Part shown: piece by piece, positions 50,324 to 59,739 of the stretch
Layout: each line of letters starts with the position of its first letter
Numbering within the stretch: position 1 is the first letter of the stretch
NCBI GenBank assembly: GCA_023421075.1
Contig: JAEZUM010000051.1
Location: 62,001 to 126,000, forward strand
DNA length: 64,000 nucleotides
Source: Bacillota bacterium
GTDB lineage: Bacteria > Bacillota > Clostridia > Lachnospirales > Lachnospiraceae
Reading direction: 5' to 3'
Translations under genes and position numbers: made by a program
The notes under the pieces: model-generated
What the model was told of the DNA's origin: nothing
Seen by the model: the letters and a program-made list of their open reading frames with translations, nothing else
The model's database searches: none

Positions 50324-50746
50324 TTACTGTTTTCTAACATGATCAAGTATCTGATTTGCTTTCTTCGCTTCAAAAATCAGACTGATATAATACCATGCCG
50401 CTCCGATGATATACGGTATTGTAAAGGAAAGAAAAATATCACGATATGCATACTTCGACAGCTCCTCATATCTGCTGCTGAACCATACTAAAAGCATTAC
50501 AATCGATAATGCTATCAGGTATTGCAACAGAAGAACCAAGACCATCGGTAGCTTTTCAAATCTCTTATGTTGCTCCAAAATAAATAAGCTTAGTACACAA
50601 AATAAAAACATATATACAATATTCGTTCTGGTGTTATCCCACGTGAGAGGATTCATAACATACTCCAGAATGAATTTGGAAAACAATAATATCGTGAAAA
50701 ATATACATACCGCAGAGAAAAAGCCGCTAACCTTATTTTCCTTCAT
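50324..50746 (-). CDS. DUF3021 family membrane protein (downstream copy)
   Basis: A 140-residue protein with four membrane helices. The ELSKYAYRDIFLSF segment (near residue 105) is shared with the second copy at 51175. In Firmicutes DUF3021 proteins are usually paired with a LytTR regulator and thought to act as its membrane inhibitor or sensor. I use the ATG at 50746 (AGGAG 8 bases upstream) rather than GTG at 50752; either way it overlaps the end of the LytTR gene by about 14 bases. Confidence 0.85.
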   Translation of the reverse strand: MKENKVSGFFSAVCIFFTILLFSKFILEYVMNPLTWDNTRTNIVYMFLFCVLSLFILEQHKRFEKLPMVLVLLLQYLIALSIVMLLVWFSSRYEELSKYAYRDIFLSFTIPYIIGAAWYYISLIFEAKKANQILDHVRKQ

Positions 50747-51197
50747 GAACACTTCTCCTCTCAGTCTCCTTCAGGTATTTCATAAAGGATTTTTTATAAG
50801 TTCGATTTACTACCAGTTTCTCCGAATTCTCCATAACAAGACATAACCTCATATTAATATCCGCATTCACCTTGAGAATGTGGAAGATATTTACCAGAAC
50901 CGATTTATTGATTCGGACAATCCCCCCACTTCCCAGTAATGCTTCAAGCTCCTGAAGACTGTGTTCAACTTGTATTACTTCCTTGTCCAGATACAGAAAG
51001 GTCCTCTTATCTACCGTTTCTATGTAATAGATCTCCTGTGGCAAAACACGCCTTTGTCCACCATCGATCCTCCCATTAATGATACCTCTGGAATTCACAT
51101 ATTGAAGTAAATCCTTGATTTCATCCGTTTCCTGGCGAAAATATAAATCGATATAATCCTCTGAAAGCTTCTGATTATGATACTGATTTATTTTCAT
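50733..51197 (-). CDS. LytTR DNA-binding regulator
   Basis: A 154-residue regulator: an N-terminal segment (about 1-50) without a receiver domain, followed by a LytTR domain (about 52-150; LPQEIYYIETVDKRTFLYL, RINKSVLVNIFHI, KLVVNRTYKKSFMKYL). It binds direct repeats. It overlaps both neighbouring DUF3021 genes (23 and 14 bases), so the three are co-translated. The lack of a response-receiver domain fits control by the membrane partners rather than by phosphorylation. Confidence 0.9.
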   Translation of the reverse strand: MKINQYHNQKLSEDYIDLYFRQETDEIKDLLQYVNSRGIINGRIDGGQRRVLPQEIYYIETVDKRTFLYLDKEVIQVEHSLQELEALLGSGGIVRINKSVLVNIFHILKVNADINMRLCLVMENSEKLVVNRTYKKSFMKYLKETERRSVHEGK

Positions 51198-51600
51198 TTA
51201 CCTGTCTTCCCCGTTTTTCTTTTCTTTTTTCGAGCAAACTAATGATAATGCCGACAATTATGGCTATTGATGTAAAATTAAGAAAAATGTCACGATAGGC
51301 ATATTTCGATAAGGGCTCAAAAAATCCGGTTATCCATACATAAATAAAGACAATTGTCATAGCAATGGAATAGACAACAAGCCAGGATAATAGCTGACTC
51401 TTTAATCGGATATTCGCACTGGCTTCCATCACAAACACAGCAATAAAGCATACCACAGCTCTGTGCAATATGTGTGAATTTGTATCCTCCAGCCGTCCCT
51501 GGAATAACTGTAAAGCACTACTGACCATTGTTGTTGCTGTGTACATCATGCAAAATAACTGAAACCCTCTTTTTAATACTAACAATATTTTATTCTTCAT
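51175..51600 (-). CDS. DUF3021 family membrane protein (upstream copy)
   Basis: A 141-residue protein with four membrane helices and the PLSKYAYRDIFLNF segment, nearly identical to that of the other copy, while the rest is quite different. It is the first gene of the DUF3021-LytTR-DUF3021 unit. The ATG at 51600 has AAGGAG 11 bases upstream; the frame upstream to 51654 has no ribosome site. Confidence 0.82.
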   Translation of the reverse strand: MKNKILLVLKRGFQLFCMMYTATTMVSSALQLFQGRLEDTNSHILHRAVVCFIAVFVMEASANIRLKSQLLSWLVVYSIAMTIVFIYVWITGFFEPLSKYAYRDIFLNFTSIAIIVGIIISLLEKRKEKRGRQVNENKSVS

Positions 51601-51705
51601 AATCAATCTACACTCCTTGTTTTTTTCAAAGTATAGTTGATTGAAGCATATCATTCAATAGGATCCCTACTATGTTGCACTCCGGCTTACCTATGTTGCA
51701 TATAA

Positions 51706-52494
51706 TTAAAAGGTAAAGTGTATTACCCTGTGTTTCGATATAAATCCGGCCTTCTCCAGTGTCTTCTTGGAAGAATAATGATAATACCAACAACCGCATA
51801 CCGGAATCAGTTCATGATCATCACAATACTCCTTAAGCTTAACCAGGATGAACGTTCCAATGCCCTTCTTCCTTTGGTCCTTCGCAACCACCATTCCGAT
51901 ATCACGATAATTTTGATCCTTCCATATCTTTTTTATTGTTCCGGCACCAAGTAACTGATCTTCTTTCAAAAAGACAAATACCTCCTGATTCGAGATGTCC
52001 TCCTTTAGATCATGGAAGAAATCCACATCCTCGGTTATTTGATTCAGCTCCTCCAGACGATGATAATCGCCGATTTCAGCCAGTCGAAAGGTAATGTTAT
52101 CAAACTGGGCTCCAAAGGAAGTGATCTTATTATAGTCCCTGAAGAGATAAGCACTGCCTTCGGCTGCTTTCTGGAAATCATGGCAAAGTGACATAAGCAA
52201 ATAATCATAGGTCTTACATTCCGCCGCGGTAATATAATTCGTGTCAATGAGGTATTTAAAAATCACCTGCGCGTATCTACAAGCTTCTTCTACCAAATAA
52301 AACTCCCATAAGATTTTCCTCGAGTCAATACAAGCATATCCTGCAGGCTTTGAATCGTATTCTATCTGATAATAATCGGAATCCCAAATATTCTCTTCGA
52401 TATTCAGATCTTGTGCGTAGGGTAGCCCCTTCCCATATTCCTCTCTTAGCTCACGGAGCTCATCGATGGAGCTTACAGAATGTAATGATATCAT
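51706..52494 (-). CDS. GNAT family acetyltransferase (two-domain)
   Basis: A 262-residue protein of two GNAT-like halves: residues 1-130 show the fold without a clear acetyl-CoA site, and residues 135-262 have it intact (MVVAKDQRKKGIGTFILVKL, then CGCWYYHYSSKKTLEKAGF). The pattern is common in Firmicute two-domain GNATs of unknown substrate. AGGAGA lies just before the ATG. It is 9 bases downstream of the TraB gene and probably co-transcribed with it. Confidence 0.85.
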   Translation of the reverse strand: MISLHSVSSIDELRELREEYGKGLPYAQDLNIEENIWDSDYYQIEYDSKPAGYACIDSRKILWEFYLVEEACRYAQVIFKYLIDTNYITAAECKTYDYLLMSLCHDFQKAAEGSAYLFRDYNKITSFGAQFDNITFRLAEIGDYHRLEELNQITEDVDFFHDLKEDISNQEVFVFLKEDQLLGAGTIKKIWKDQNYRDIGMVVAKDQRKKGIGTFILVKLKEYCDDHELIPVCGCWYYHYSSKKTLEKAGFISKHRVIHFTF

Positions 52495-52503
52495 ATTCTT
52501 CTC

Positions 52504-53661
52504 CTAGAATAAATTTCTGATCAGGCTAGTACCTGCGATAAAGGTGCCGATTGTCGCCCCTAAATTCGCCATAAACATAACTAAAATAGTCTTAAGCAAA
52601 CGATTTGTGAAGAAACCTTTAATCGTAAATATATCGGTCTGAACATTCTGCACATCCTTGACTGTAGGCTTTTTGATGGTGGCCTCAGCCAACCCGGTAA
52701 ACCATCCACAAGCCAATAAGGGATGTAATGTAGTTAACGGCGCAGATAGGAAGGAGGTAAGAATACTGAGGGGATGAGCGAAGGATAATGCGGTAAAAAG
52801 CGCTGCTAACGCTCCTGTCCATAATACCCATGCGGATAACTGCTGCAATCCGGTCTGAAAATTAATTATAAAGGAATAAATCAACAGTCCGGTGATTAAG
52901 GCAGGGATAACCCATCCGATTACTTTAGAGAAAGAACTCTTCGGAGGAACGATAGATATTTCTTCGATATTCTGATCCTTGAAGATCTCCTTCTTAATAC
53001 CCGGTACATGCCCTCCACCTAATACGGCAACGATCTTTTTACCCGGAGCATTCTTAATCTTCGCTGCCAGATATTTATCTCTTTCGCTGATTAACACCTC
53101 TCCAACCTTAGGAAAGTCCTTCTTTAATCCTGCCATTGCTGCTTCCAGCATATCTTCTTCCAATAATTTCTCTAAATCATCACTGGTAATATCCTCGTCC
53201 TCATCTCCTGAAAACAATAAACTCCCAAGCAGTTTTGCCTTATCCCATAGATTGAGCTTTCGCCAGATCCGTAAGAAGGTGGTCTGAAGACTTCGATCAG
53301 CCAAAACCAAGGTTGCTCCGGTCTCCTTCGCACTCTCCATTCCCTGAATCATCTCTCCGCCAACCTGATTTCCTAACTTCAAAGCCATCTTCTTCTGATA
53401 GGAAGCCAGAAAAAGATTCGCAACCATGAAACCAACCTTTTTCTCTTTAATCACTTTGATTAAATCCGTATCCTCCCAGACTTTCGGTTTGATAATATTC
53501 TGATAACGGTCTTCATCCAACTCAATGCATACACTGTCCGGACGCTCTTCCTCAATTACCTTTTTTACAAGCTCAGCACTTTCCTTTGATACATGCGCGG
53601 TAGCAATCAAGATGATTTCTTTCTCCATATATTCTATCTTACTTACATTATCTTCACTCAT
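52504..53661 (-). CDS. TraB/PrgY family membrane protein
   Basis: A 385-residue protein: an N-terminal cytosolic TraB domain with IATAHVSKESAELV, SVCIELDEDRY and AVLGGGHVPGI motifs, then at least four membrane helices in the last 150 residues. The enterococcal relatives block pheromone signalling; the fold is related to Tiki/EreA metalloproteases, and the GGH and GxxHVS histidines are conserved here. Its target in this host is unknown. The ATG at 53661 lies behind GGAGGAG; the longer frame from 53712 lacks such a site. Confidence 0.88.
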   Translation of the reverse strand: MSEDNVSKIEYMEKEIILIATAHVSKESAELVKKVIEEERPDSVCIELDEDRYQNIIKPKVWEDTDLIKVIKEKKVGFMVANLFLASYQKKMALKLGNQVGGEMIQGMESAKETGATLVLADRSLQTTFLRIWRKLNLWDKAKLLGSLLFSGDEDEDITSDDLEKLLEEDMLEAAMAGLKKDFPKVGEVLISERDKYLAAKIKNAPGKKIVAVLGGGHVPGIKKEIFKDQNIEEISIVPPKSSFSKVIGWVIPALITGLLIYSFIINFQTGLQQLSAWVLWTGALAALFTALSFAHPLSILTSFLSAPLTTLHPLLACGWFTGLAEATIKKPTVKDVQNVQTDIFTIKGFFTNRLLKTILVMFMANLGATIGTFIAGTSLIRNLF

Positions 53662-53827
53662 TAAGACTCCTCCATATCGTACCCATTTCGTTCCAACCAA
53701 CGAACTATTCATTCAGTATACCGTTCCCAAATTATTAAGTCAAGCAAACGTCTATGGAACACTCTGTAAAATTAATATAAAATTGCTACTGTTCACACCC
53801 CAGAATAAATTGGTGATATGAGTCCGT

Positions 53828-54640
53828 TCAATGATTCCGAAATCGGATGGGTAGTCCCTCATCCAATAACATAATAACCGAGTCACAGGGATTATTTTTT
53901 TGATGCTGAAGGTGTAGATGAGGCTCAGAAGTAGTACCGGAATTCCCAACCTGCGCGATCGTCGTACCAACCTCGACAACATCACCCTTTTTCACACAAA
54001 TGCTGTTACTTTTCAGATGAGCAAAGATTAAATACGTGCCGGTTTCCTCAACTCGCATAAAAATGTAATTACCCAGTAATGAAGTAAAAGACTCGATATT
54101 CGGTGCTATATCATTTTCCCCATCGTTAATTTCAATTATTTCTCCTCGTATTGGAGCATAAACCTCTTTGCCATAGATGCCATAGGACGGTAAGTCGTTT
54201 TCCCCAGTATCATATGGTGTCTCTAAAATATCATATGCATAACGTTCCGATGGCCAAACAGCATGGGTACGATAATCCTTCCCACCAAATAAAACAGGAT
54301 CACCCTCTACAACTTTGTCTAATATTACAGCTTCAGAAGCATTTGCATGATCAGGGTAAGGGATGAAAATCATACCGGTCAGCATCGTGACCGGAAAAGC
54401 CAGTAGTAGGGAGGCTACCATATGGATTGCCCTTGTTTTCTTTTTATGAATACGCCTTATCAGGTGAACCATTGACTGTAATATGAAAATCATTGCACCG
54501 AATGGACCAACAATAAAAATAGCTGCTGTCCAGGCTATTCTCCCCCATGCTCCTCCTATGAGGTAAACCATACATACAAGTGTTATAATTAATAATCCGA
54601 CTACTATTTCATAAAGATATTTTTTTAAGAACTCCCTCAT
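53828..54640 (-). CDS. M23 family metallopeptidase, membrane-anchored
   Basis: A 270-residue protein. Residues 1-100 hold three membrane helices; the rest is an extracytoplasmic M23/LytM domain, with APIRGEIIEINDGEND, HLKSNSICVKKGDVVEVG and the zinc HLHLQ (about 244-248). The first zinc ligand pair is less clear: WPSERYAYDIL takes the place of the usual HxGxD, so the His ligand appears missing. It may cut or only bind cell-wall peptides. AAAAGGAG lies before the ATG. Confidence 0.8.
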   Translation of the reverse strand: MREFLKKYLYEIVVGLLIITLVCMVYLIGGAWGRIAWTAAIFIVGPFGAMIFILQSMVHLIRRIHKKKTRAIHMVASLLLAFPVTMLTGMIFIPYPDHANASEAVILDKVVEGDPVLFGGKDYRTHAVWPSERYAYDILETPYDTGENDLPSYGIYGKEVYAPIRGEIIEINDGENDIAPNIESFTSLLGNYIFMRVEETGTYLIFAHLKSNSICVKKGDVVEVGTTIAQVGNSGTTSEPHLHLQHQKNNPCDSVIMLLDEGLPIRFRNH

Positions 54641-54778
54641 TCTAATCTCCTTTTTGTGTTTCCTAATATTTGTGACTTCGTATATACTAACGTCTTAAGC
54701 CACGTATAAACTTCATAATACTGAGTATTACAATGAAAATTTTGGAAGACTTATGCTTAAAGATTACTTTATACCTAT

Positions 54779-54828
54779 AAAAAACCTCCAAAGTAGATTT
54801 GATTATTTTCATCTTCTACTTTGGAGGT
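54779..54828 (-). terminator. Terminator of the glycoside cluster
   Basis: ACCTCCAAAGTAGA and TCTACTTTGGAGGT form a perfect 14-base stem, followed on the minus strand by six T. It lies 80-130 bases after the GH13_18 gene, ending the cluster. The rest of the gap 54641-54907 is AT-rich and empty. Confidence 0.85.
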
Positions 54829-54907
54829 ATCATATCACATGATAGAGTCCTTCATCCTATTACATACAATTCTTTATTATTTTATCTATGAACACATGAT
54901 TTCGAAT

Positions 54908-56632
54908 CTAGTCATCCAGGAAGGAATATTGAAATATTATACTCCCCTCAGGATTGGTCGCATTGATATCAAATCGTAAGGTTGCAAGGTCAGCCACCAG
55001 GGTTGCGGAGTACCCTCCATTTTCCCAACGTACTTTAATCATATTCGTTTTGGTATCAAATATTCGTAGCTTTGCCTCGAAACCAAATGCCTGGCATTCA
55101 TTTCGAAATCTCAGTAGTTCGAGCTGCTGCTGTACGATATCATTGTTTAATGCTTTCCTGATTGTCTCTAAGTCGAGATTGGTCCGGTTTATTTCCTTAT
55201 GACCACCTGCTCCGGCTAATCTGACTGCTTCATAATCATTCCTTCCTGCAAATAAATCAAGATACCATATCTGGGGCTTGCCTGGCATAAACAACTGAAT
55301 CGCCCGAGCCAACAGTAATTTTCTGTCATCCTCTCCAAGTGCACTGTAATAAGTCGAATTCACCTGATAATACACATTCTTTTTGCCATGAAGATCCTTA
55401 ACATAACCGCCTCTTGACACAACCGTGCGGATTAGCTCTTCTATCGCAGCATCCGGTAATAAGCCCTTTAAATCTAACAACGGTATGCCGTCATGGCAGC
55501 CAAGCATATTCACAACGCGTATCCCTTTCTCCTGCAGCTCCTGCGCCCATTGAAGCAGATATTCGTTGGTTTGTCGATCTAAGGCATCGATGATCAGACC
55601 CGGAAGAAAGAAATCATAAGTCATATACCCTTCTGCTGCAAGCTTTTCATGAATTTTCTCTTCGTATCTTGAATGGATCTCCGGTAACAGCGTTAACTCA
55701 TAACGATCTGCCAGTTCCTTCACACGCTTTAGTAATTCCCAGGTTCCGGGGTCATTCAGGAAGTTCTTCTCCCCCGGCTCCTTCGGTGCATAAGCAAAGG
55801 CGTCCAGCCTTACAATCTCTGCACCATATTCTTGTAGTTTTTTTAAGGTATCTTCATAAAAATCCCAAACAAGAGGGGACTTGATATTAAGATCCATCTG
55901 TCCAAGGTACTCTCTGCCGGCTTCCAGCAATTCTATCACCGAATCACGATAGCCTTCCATTCCCGAATAATCGATATCTTTCGGTAATTTGCCATCCCTT
56001 AGCGAAGTATTGACTCTTTCCGCCAATCTTTCCGCAGTGCTATACTGAATATCCATCGCCCTCATTAGCTGCTGCACACCGACATTCCCATACTTCACCT
56101 CTTGATAAAAGGTATTCCAATAAGGAACCTCTTTCCCATCAGGCATGCGAACATTTAAGATTGGCAAACCCGGTTTACGGAAAAACATATTTTGAATCAG
56201 CGCTTCCTCGGGCTGAATATAGCCTTCCTCTGTCATATTCCCGTATCCATCCCAGAATTTGTTCCAATTGATAAAAAAATCCTTATACTTAGATTCCTCG
56301 CCATTTTTTATGATATCCTGAAATTGTCCGGACAAAACCGAAGCATGATTTAAGATAAAATCCAATTTCAGTACCATATTCATTTCTTTCAACAAGTCAA
56401 GATCCTTGCGGGAAGCATAAAGATTATTTAATTCATAACCAATGACGGAAAACCCTCTGTCAAGATCTGTGTTAAAGATACTTGGAAGAATATAAAAGGC
56501 TTGAAATACATTCTTAAATTCAGGCGTCTGTAACAAAGCAACGATATCCTTAAGGGTACCTCCCATACTGTCAGGATATGCATTGAGCATGGGACCGGAG
56601 TTGTTTGTAGTGCTATTCTGTGGTCTCATCAT
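54908..56632 (-). CDS. GH13_18-type glycoside phosphorylase (sucrose/glucosylglycerate phosphorylase-like)
   Basis: A 574-residue alpha-amylase-family enzyme of the phosphorylase branch. It begins with LNAYPDSMGGTLKDI, as do sucrose phosphorylases. Catalytic residues are Asp277 in VRLDAFAYA, Glu318 in LLPEIHSRY and Asp381 in GCHDGIPLLD; DFILNH (91-96) is the first conserved region. It splits an alpha-glucoside with phosphate to glucose-1-phosphate. Compared with sucrose phosphorylase (about 490-505) it has roughly 80 extra residues between DFILNH and the nucleophile, closer to the length of glucosylglycerate phosphorylases. It follows the P-loop kinase by 11 bases. Confidence 0.85.
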   Translation of the reverse strand: MMRPQNSTTNNSGPMLNAYPDSMGGTLKDIVALLQTPEFKNVFQAFYILPSIFNTDLDRGFSVIGYELNNLYASRKDLDLLKEMNMVLKLDFILNHASVLSGQFQDIIKNGEESKYKDFFINWNKFWDGYGNMTEEGYIQPEEALIQNMFFRKPGLPILNVRMPDGKEVPYWNTFYQEVKYGNVGVQQLMRAMDIQYSTAERLAERVNTSLRDGKLPKDIDYSGMEGYRDSVIELLEAGREYLGQMDLNIKSPLVWDFYEDTLKKLQEYGAEIVRLDAFAYAPKEPGEKNFLNDPGTWELLKRVKELADRYELTLLPEIHSRYEEKIHEKLAAEGYMTYDFFLPGLIIDALDRQTNEYLLQWAQELQEKGIRVVNMLGCHDGIPLLDLKGLLPDAAIEELIRTVVSRGGYVKDLHGKKNVYYQVNSTYYSALGEDDRKLLLARAIQLFMPGKPQIWYLDLFAGRNDYEAVRLAGAGGHKEINRTNLDLETIRKALNNDIVQQQLELLRFRNECQAFGFEAKLRIFDTKTNMIKVRWENGGYSATLVADLATLRFDINATNPEGSIIFQYSFLDD

Positions 56633-56643
56633 ATTCGTTTCCT

Positions 56644-57636
56644 CTATCCTTCCTGTGTCATCATCCCAAGATAATCCTGATAGGTTAATATCTCACCGCT
56701 CTTAGATATGATCAGCTTCGCTCTTGATGCATTAGAGATTAACAATTCTTGTTCAATACCAAGAACCATTGTTGTAAACGGGCTGTCAATTCCACCATCT
56801 CTATTGCGGGATCTACGGTGCTCCAGAGTCTCCTTCGGTGTACTGTTCAGTAATACAGGCAGATCAACACCTTGCAGATTATGACTATTTCCATGCGTCC
56901 ATTCAATCATTAATATATTTGTGTTACTAAAATCAATCTCCTCATACCATAACTCAGTGGCCGCTCTTCCCATTCGCTTTAGGTAGATATGGTCAATGCC
57001 ATTCTTAAATTGTGAAATTATTTGAGAAAGCTCCCCGAAATCAATTTCATTCATTGTTCCCAAATAGTTTTTCAAACCATTTCGTCCGGAATTCTGATAA
57101 ACTGATAACCAAGGGTAATCGTTATTATATTCCGGGTTGTAATCACTATCCTTTTGCATTAATTCAAGGAGTATTTTACTCACTTCCTCGTGATATAAGC
57201 CATGGACAATCAAGCCATTGATTCCATTGGTACGGAATATGCGCAAACGCTCAGCATCATTATAACTTGGAACTCTGTGCGGATAATTATCGCCGGATAA
57301 GGTATAGCTTCCAAGCTTCAATTGATTGAGGTAATGAGAAAGCAAGGAAGCGATCTCTGATTTTCCGACACCGGATCCTCCGCATACCGCAATCACCACT
57401 CGTTGATTAGGATGAGCGTTAAGCTGTGGAAGCAGAAGCTTTAAGAGTTCCGGCATTATTCTATGCGCTTTTCTGATATGGTCTTCGCTTATGTTAATTT
57501 TGTCTCCGGGCATGTCCCCTTTGGGTATATGATCCAAGTTCTCGGAAGGATCCGGAGTCCAGGGTGTTTCTAAAATATACATATTTCTGTCCCTCTTATG
57601 TTTGTCTTCGTTTGTAGAAATAACTATATTGTTCAT
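56644..57636 (-). CDS. P-loop NTPase, kinase-like, of the glycoside cluster
   Basis: A 330-residue soluble P-loop protein. Walker A is CGGSGVGKSEIAS (85-97), followed by a segment SGDNYPHRVPSYNDAERLR resembling the acceptor loop of uridine-kinase or adenylylsulfate-kinase-like enzymes, and a strand NILMIEWTHGNS in the Walker B position. It probably phosphorylates a small molecule freed by or imported for the phosphorylase. It is not a known named family to me. AAAGGAG precedes the ATG. It lies between the second permease and the phosphorylase. Confidence 0.65.
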   Translation of the reverse strand: MNNIVISTNEDKHKRDRNMYILETPWTPDPSENLDHIPKGDMPGDKINISEDHIRKAHRIMPELLKLLLPQLNAHPNQRVVIAVCGGSGVGKSEIASLLSHYLNQLKLGSYTLSGDNYPHRVPSYNDAERLRIFRTNGINGLIVHGLYHEEVSKILLELMQKDSDYNPEYNNDYPWLSVYQNSGRNGLKNYLGTMNEIDFGELSQIISQFKNGIDHIYLKRMGRAATELWYEEIDFSNTNILMIEWTHGNSHNLQGVDLPVLLNSTPKETLEHRRSRNRDGGIDSPFTTMVLGIEQELLISNASRAKLIISKSGEILTYQDYLGMMTQEG

Positions 57637-57724
57637 TCAAATCTCCTTTATTTTCAATATTATTGATTATTATGAAGTCCCTTCATTAAGGACTAAGATA
57701 ATGACACTGAACGAAATGATAATA

Positions 57725-57748
57725 GGGAATCGGCAAAGTCCGATTCCC
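57725..57748 (-). terminator. Hairpin between the permease and kinase genes
   Basis: GGGAATCGG, loop of six, CCGATTCCC: a perfect nine-base stem just after the permease stop, followed by only a weak T-rich stretch. It may be a leaky terminator or an RNA-end protector separating importer from enzymes. Confidence 0.55.
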
Positions 57749-57767
57749 ATAATATGTTCATAAAATT

Positions 57768-58670
57768 CTAACCTTTCACACCACCGATTACCACACCCTT
57801 AATCAATTGTGCCTGGACCAAGGGGAAGATAATAATAACCGGTAGTATGGCGATTACTGCAATTGCCATACGGATACCGACACTGGGAAGGTCTAATCCT
57901 ACCAGCTTTGCTCCTTCGGTCAAAGAGGATGAGCTTTTCAGGAAAGCAATGTTATTCATTAACTTATTCAGATAAACATTGATACTATACAGTTTTGTAT
58001 TGGTTATATAATATAAACCATTCGTCCAATCATTCCAATAAGCCATGCCGGAAAATAAGGCAATGGTTATAATAACAGGCTTAGAGAGCGGTAATATAAT
58101 CCGTGCATAAATCCCCAGCTCCTTCGCTCCGTCAACGCGGGCAGCCTCAAGGATGGACATCGGTATGCTCGCAGTGTAATAGTTTCGAACCATTAAAATA
58201 CTAAAGGACCCCATCAAATAATTCGGAACAAGAAGTGCCCATATCGTATTTTTAATATGGAACAGCTGTGTCCACACAATATAAGAGGCTGTCATTCCAC
58301 CATTAAAAAGAATTGTAAAAAATACAAAAAACGCAAAAATATTTCTATACTTGAAATCCTGCCTTGATAATGGATAAGCAAATAACGAGGTGAGCAAAAC
58401 ATTAATCGTGGTACCTACCGCAGTAATTAAAATCGAGATACCATACGAACTGAAAATCGTTTCCCGCTTAGCCCAAAGATATTGATAAGATCCTAAGTTT
58501 ACCTTTGAAGGTAGGAATTTATATCCTTCTTTAATTAATACATTCTCCTCTGTAATCGATGCAGCTATCATAAGAACAAAAGGCATGATGCAAATTACAG
58601 TTATAATTAACATTATAATAAGAGAAATATATTCAAATCGTTTTTCAGAATTTATTATCTTCTTTTTCAT
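57768..58670 (-). CDS. Sugar ABC transporter permease (CUT1, MalG/YtcP type)
   Basis: A 300-residue permease with six helices and the EAA loop (EAARVDGAKELGIYARIILPLSKP, about 190-213; shown here as EAARVDGAKELG) that contacts the ATPase. It carries the C-terminal end VIGGVKG typical of the LplC/YtcP type. The start at 58670 (AGGAGG, 7 bases upstream) is preferred to one at 58745, which would overlap the upstream permease. No ATPase gene is in the cluster, so a shared MsmK-like ATPase is expected elsewhere. Confidence 0.92.
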   Translation of the reverse strand: MKKKIINSEKRFEYISLIIMLIITVICIMPFVLMIAASITEENVLIKEGYKFLPSKVNLGSYQYLWAKRETIFSSYGISILITAVGTTINVLLTSLFAYPLSRQDFKYRNIFAFFVFFTILFNGGMTASYIVWTQLFHIKNTIWALLVPNYLMGSFSILMVRNYYTASIPMSILEAARVDGAKELGIYARIILPLSKPVIITIALFSGMAYWNDWTNGLYYITNTKLYSINVYLNKLMNNIAFLKSSSSLTEGAKLVGLDLPSVGIRMAIAVIAILPVIIIFPLVQAQLIKGVVIGGVKG

Positions 58671-58680
58671 ATTTGGCCTC

Positions 58681-59634
58681 CTAAAATAACGCACTCTCGT
58701 TATCAACTTTACGTACAAAAGCATTCGAAAGAATAACCAGTACAAAGCCGATTACGGATTGAAATACACTAGCAGCAGAGGACATCCCAACATTGTTCAG
58801 TTCCATTAACGAACGATATACATAAGTATCAATTGTCTGCGTTGTTGGAAATAGCATTCCGGAGTTCATAGGAACTTGAAGGAACAGACCAAAATCGGAA
58901 TTGAAGATCTTACTGATTGACATTAACAGCATTAAAATAATCATTGGCCTTAGGATGGGCAGTGTAATCCGTTTGATTTGCTGCATCTTCGTTGCACCAT
59001 CCAATTTTGCAGCTTCGTAGAGACTGGTATCGATTCCTGAAATGGTTGCGATATAGATGATCGAGCTATAACCGGCGTTCTTCCAAAAATTAACCGTAAC
59101 CAGAATAAATGGCCAGTATTTGGCTTCACTATACCATCTTATTCCTTCTCCCTTTAATATAGTGTTATTAACAAAACCATTGCTTCCAAGGAATGCATAT
59201 ACCAAATATGCCACAATGATGATCGAGATCATATTAGGGAAACAGATCGCTGGCTGAATAAATTTTGCAATCTTCCTCTTCCCGATTTCCGTCATCATGA
59301 TAGCTATCGATAAGGCGATAATCAAACCCAGTGTTATAAAGACCAGGTTATATCCTATTGTATTGCGGATCATAATGAACGCGTCTTTTGTCTTAAACAA
59401 ATACTCAAAATTATCAAATCCACACCAGTCACTAAATAATATACCTTTCGAATAGTCCAGCTTTTTAAAAGCGATCAAAATTCCAAACATCGGTAAATAA
59501 TTATTGGCTATCAGATATATAATTCCGGGCAGCATCATCAGAAAAAGAGGAATATAATTAACTCTTGACGTCTTTCGATGTACGATACGTCTCTTCGCAG
59601 TTATCTCTGCCTTCCCGCGGGTCAGTGACATCAT
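58681..59634 (-). CDS. Sugar ABC transporter permease (CUT1, LplB type)
   Basis: A 317-residue permease, six helices, with EAAKLDGATKMQQIKRI as the EAA loop and the opening PLFLMMLPGIIYLIANNYLPM, typical of the LplB branch importing oligosaccharides or glycosides. I use the ATG at 59634, 6 bases after AAGGAGG; the apparent TTG just before it is part of the spacer. The downstream permease begins 10 bases after its stop. Confidence 0.92.
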   Translation of the reverse strand: MMSLTRGKAEITAKRRIVHRKTSRVNYIPLFLMMLPGIIYLIANNYLPMFGILIAFKKLDYSKGILFSDWCGFDNFEYLFKTKDAFIMIRNTIGYNLVFITLGLIIALSIAIMMTEIGKRKIAKFIQPAICFPNMISIIIVAYLVYAFLGSNGFVNNTILKGEGIRWYSEAKYWPFILVTVNFWKNAGYSSIIYIATISGIDTSLYEAAKLDGATKMQQIKRITLPILRPMIILMLLMSISKIFNSDFGLFLQVPMNSGMLFPTTQTIDTYVYRSLMELNNVGMSSAASVFQSVIGFVLVILSNAFVRKVDNESALF

Positions 59635-59664
59635 CAATTACCTCCTTAATAAATACTTGAAAAG

Positions 59665-59702
59665 AACCCCAGGCTTCCCTTTCATATCAGAATCCCGGGG
59701 TT
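59665..59702 (-). terminator. Hairpin between binding-protein and permease genes
   Basis: AACCCCAGG and CCCGGGGTT pair over nine positions (one mismatch) with a 20-base loop, on the minus strand followed by CTTTTC. This is the usual place for a partial terminator that lets the binding protein be made in excess over the permeases. Confidence 0.6.
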
Positions 59703-59739
59703 GATTCCCTATGTAGAAATTATTATTACTTTAAACTAT

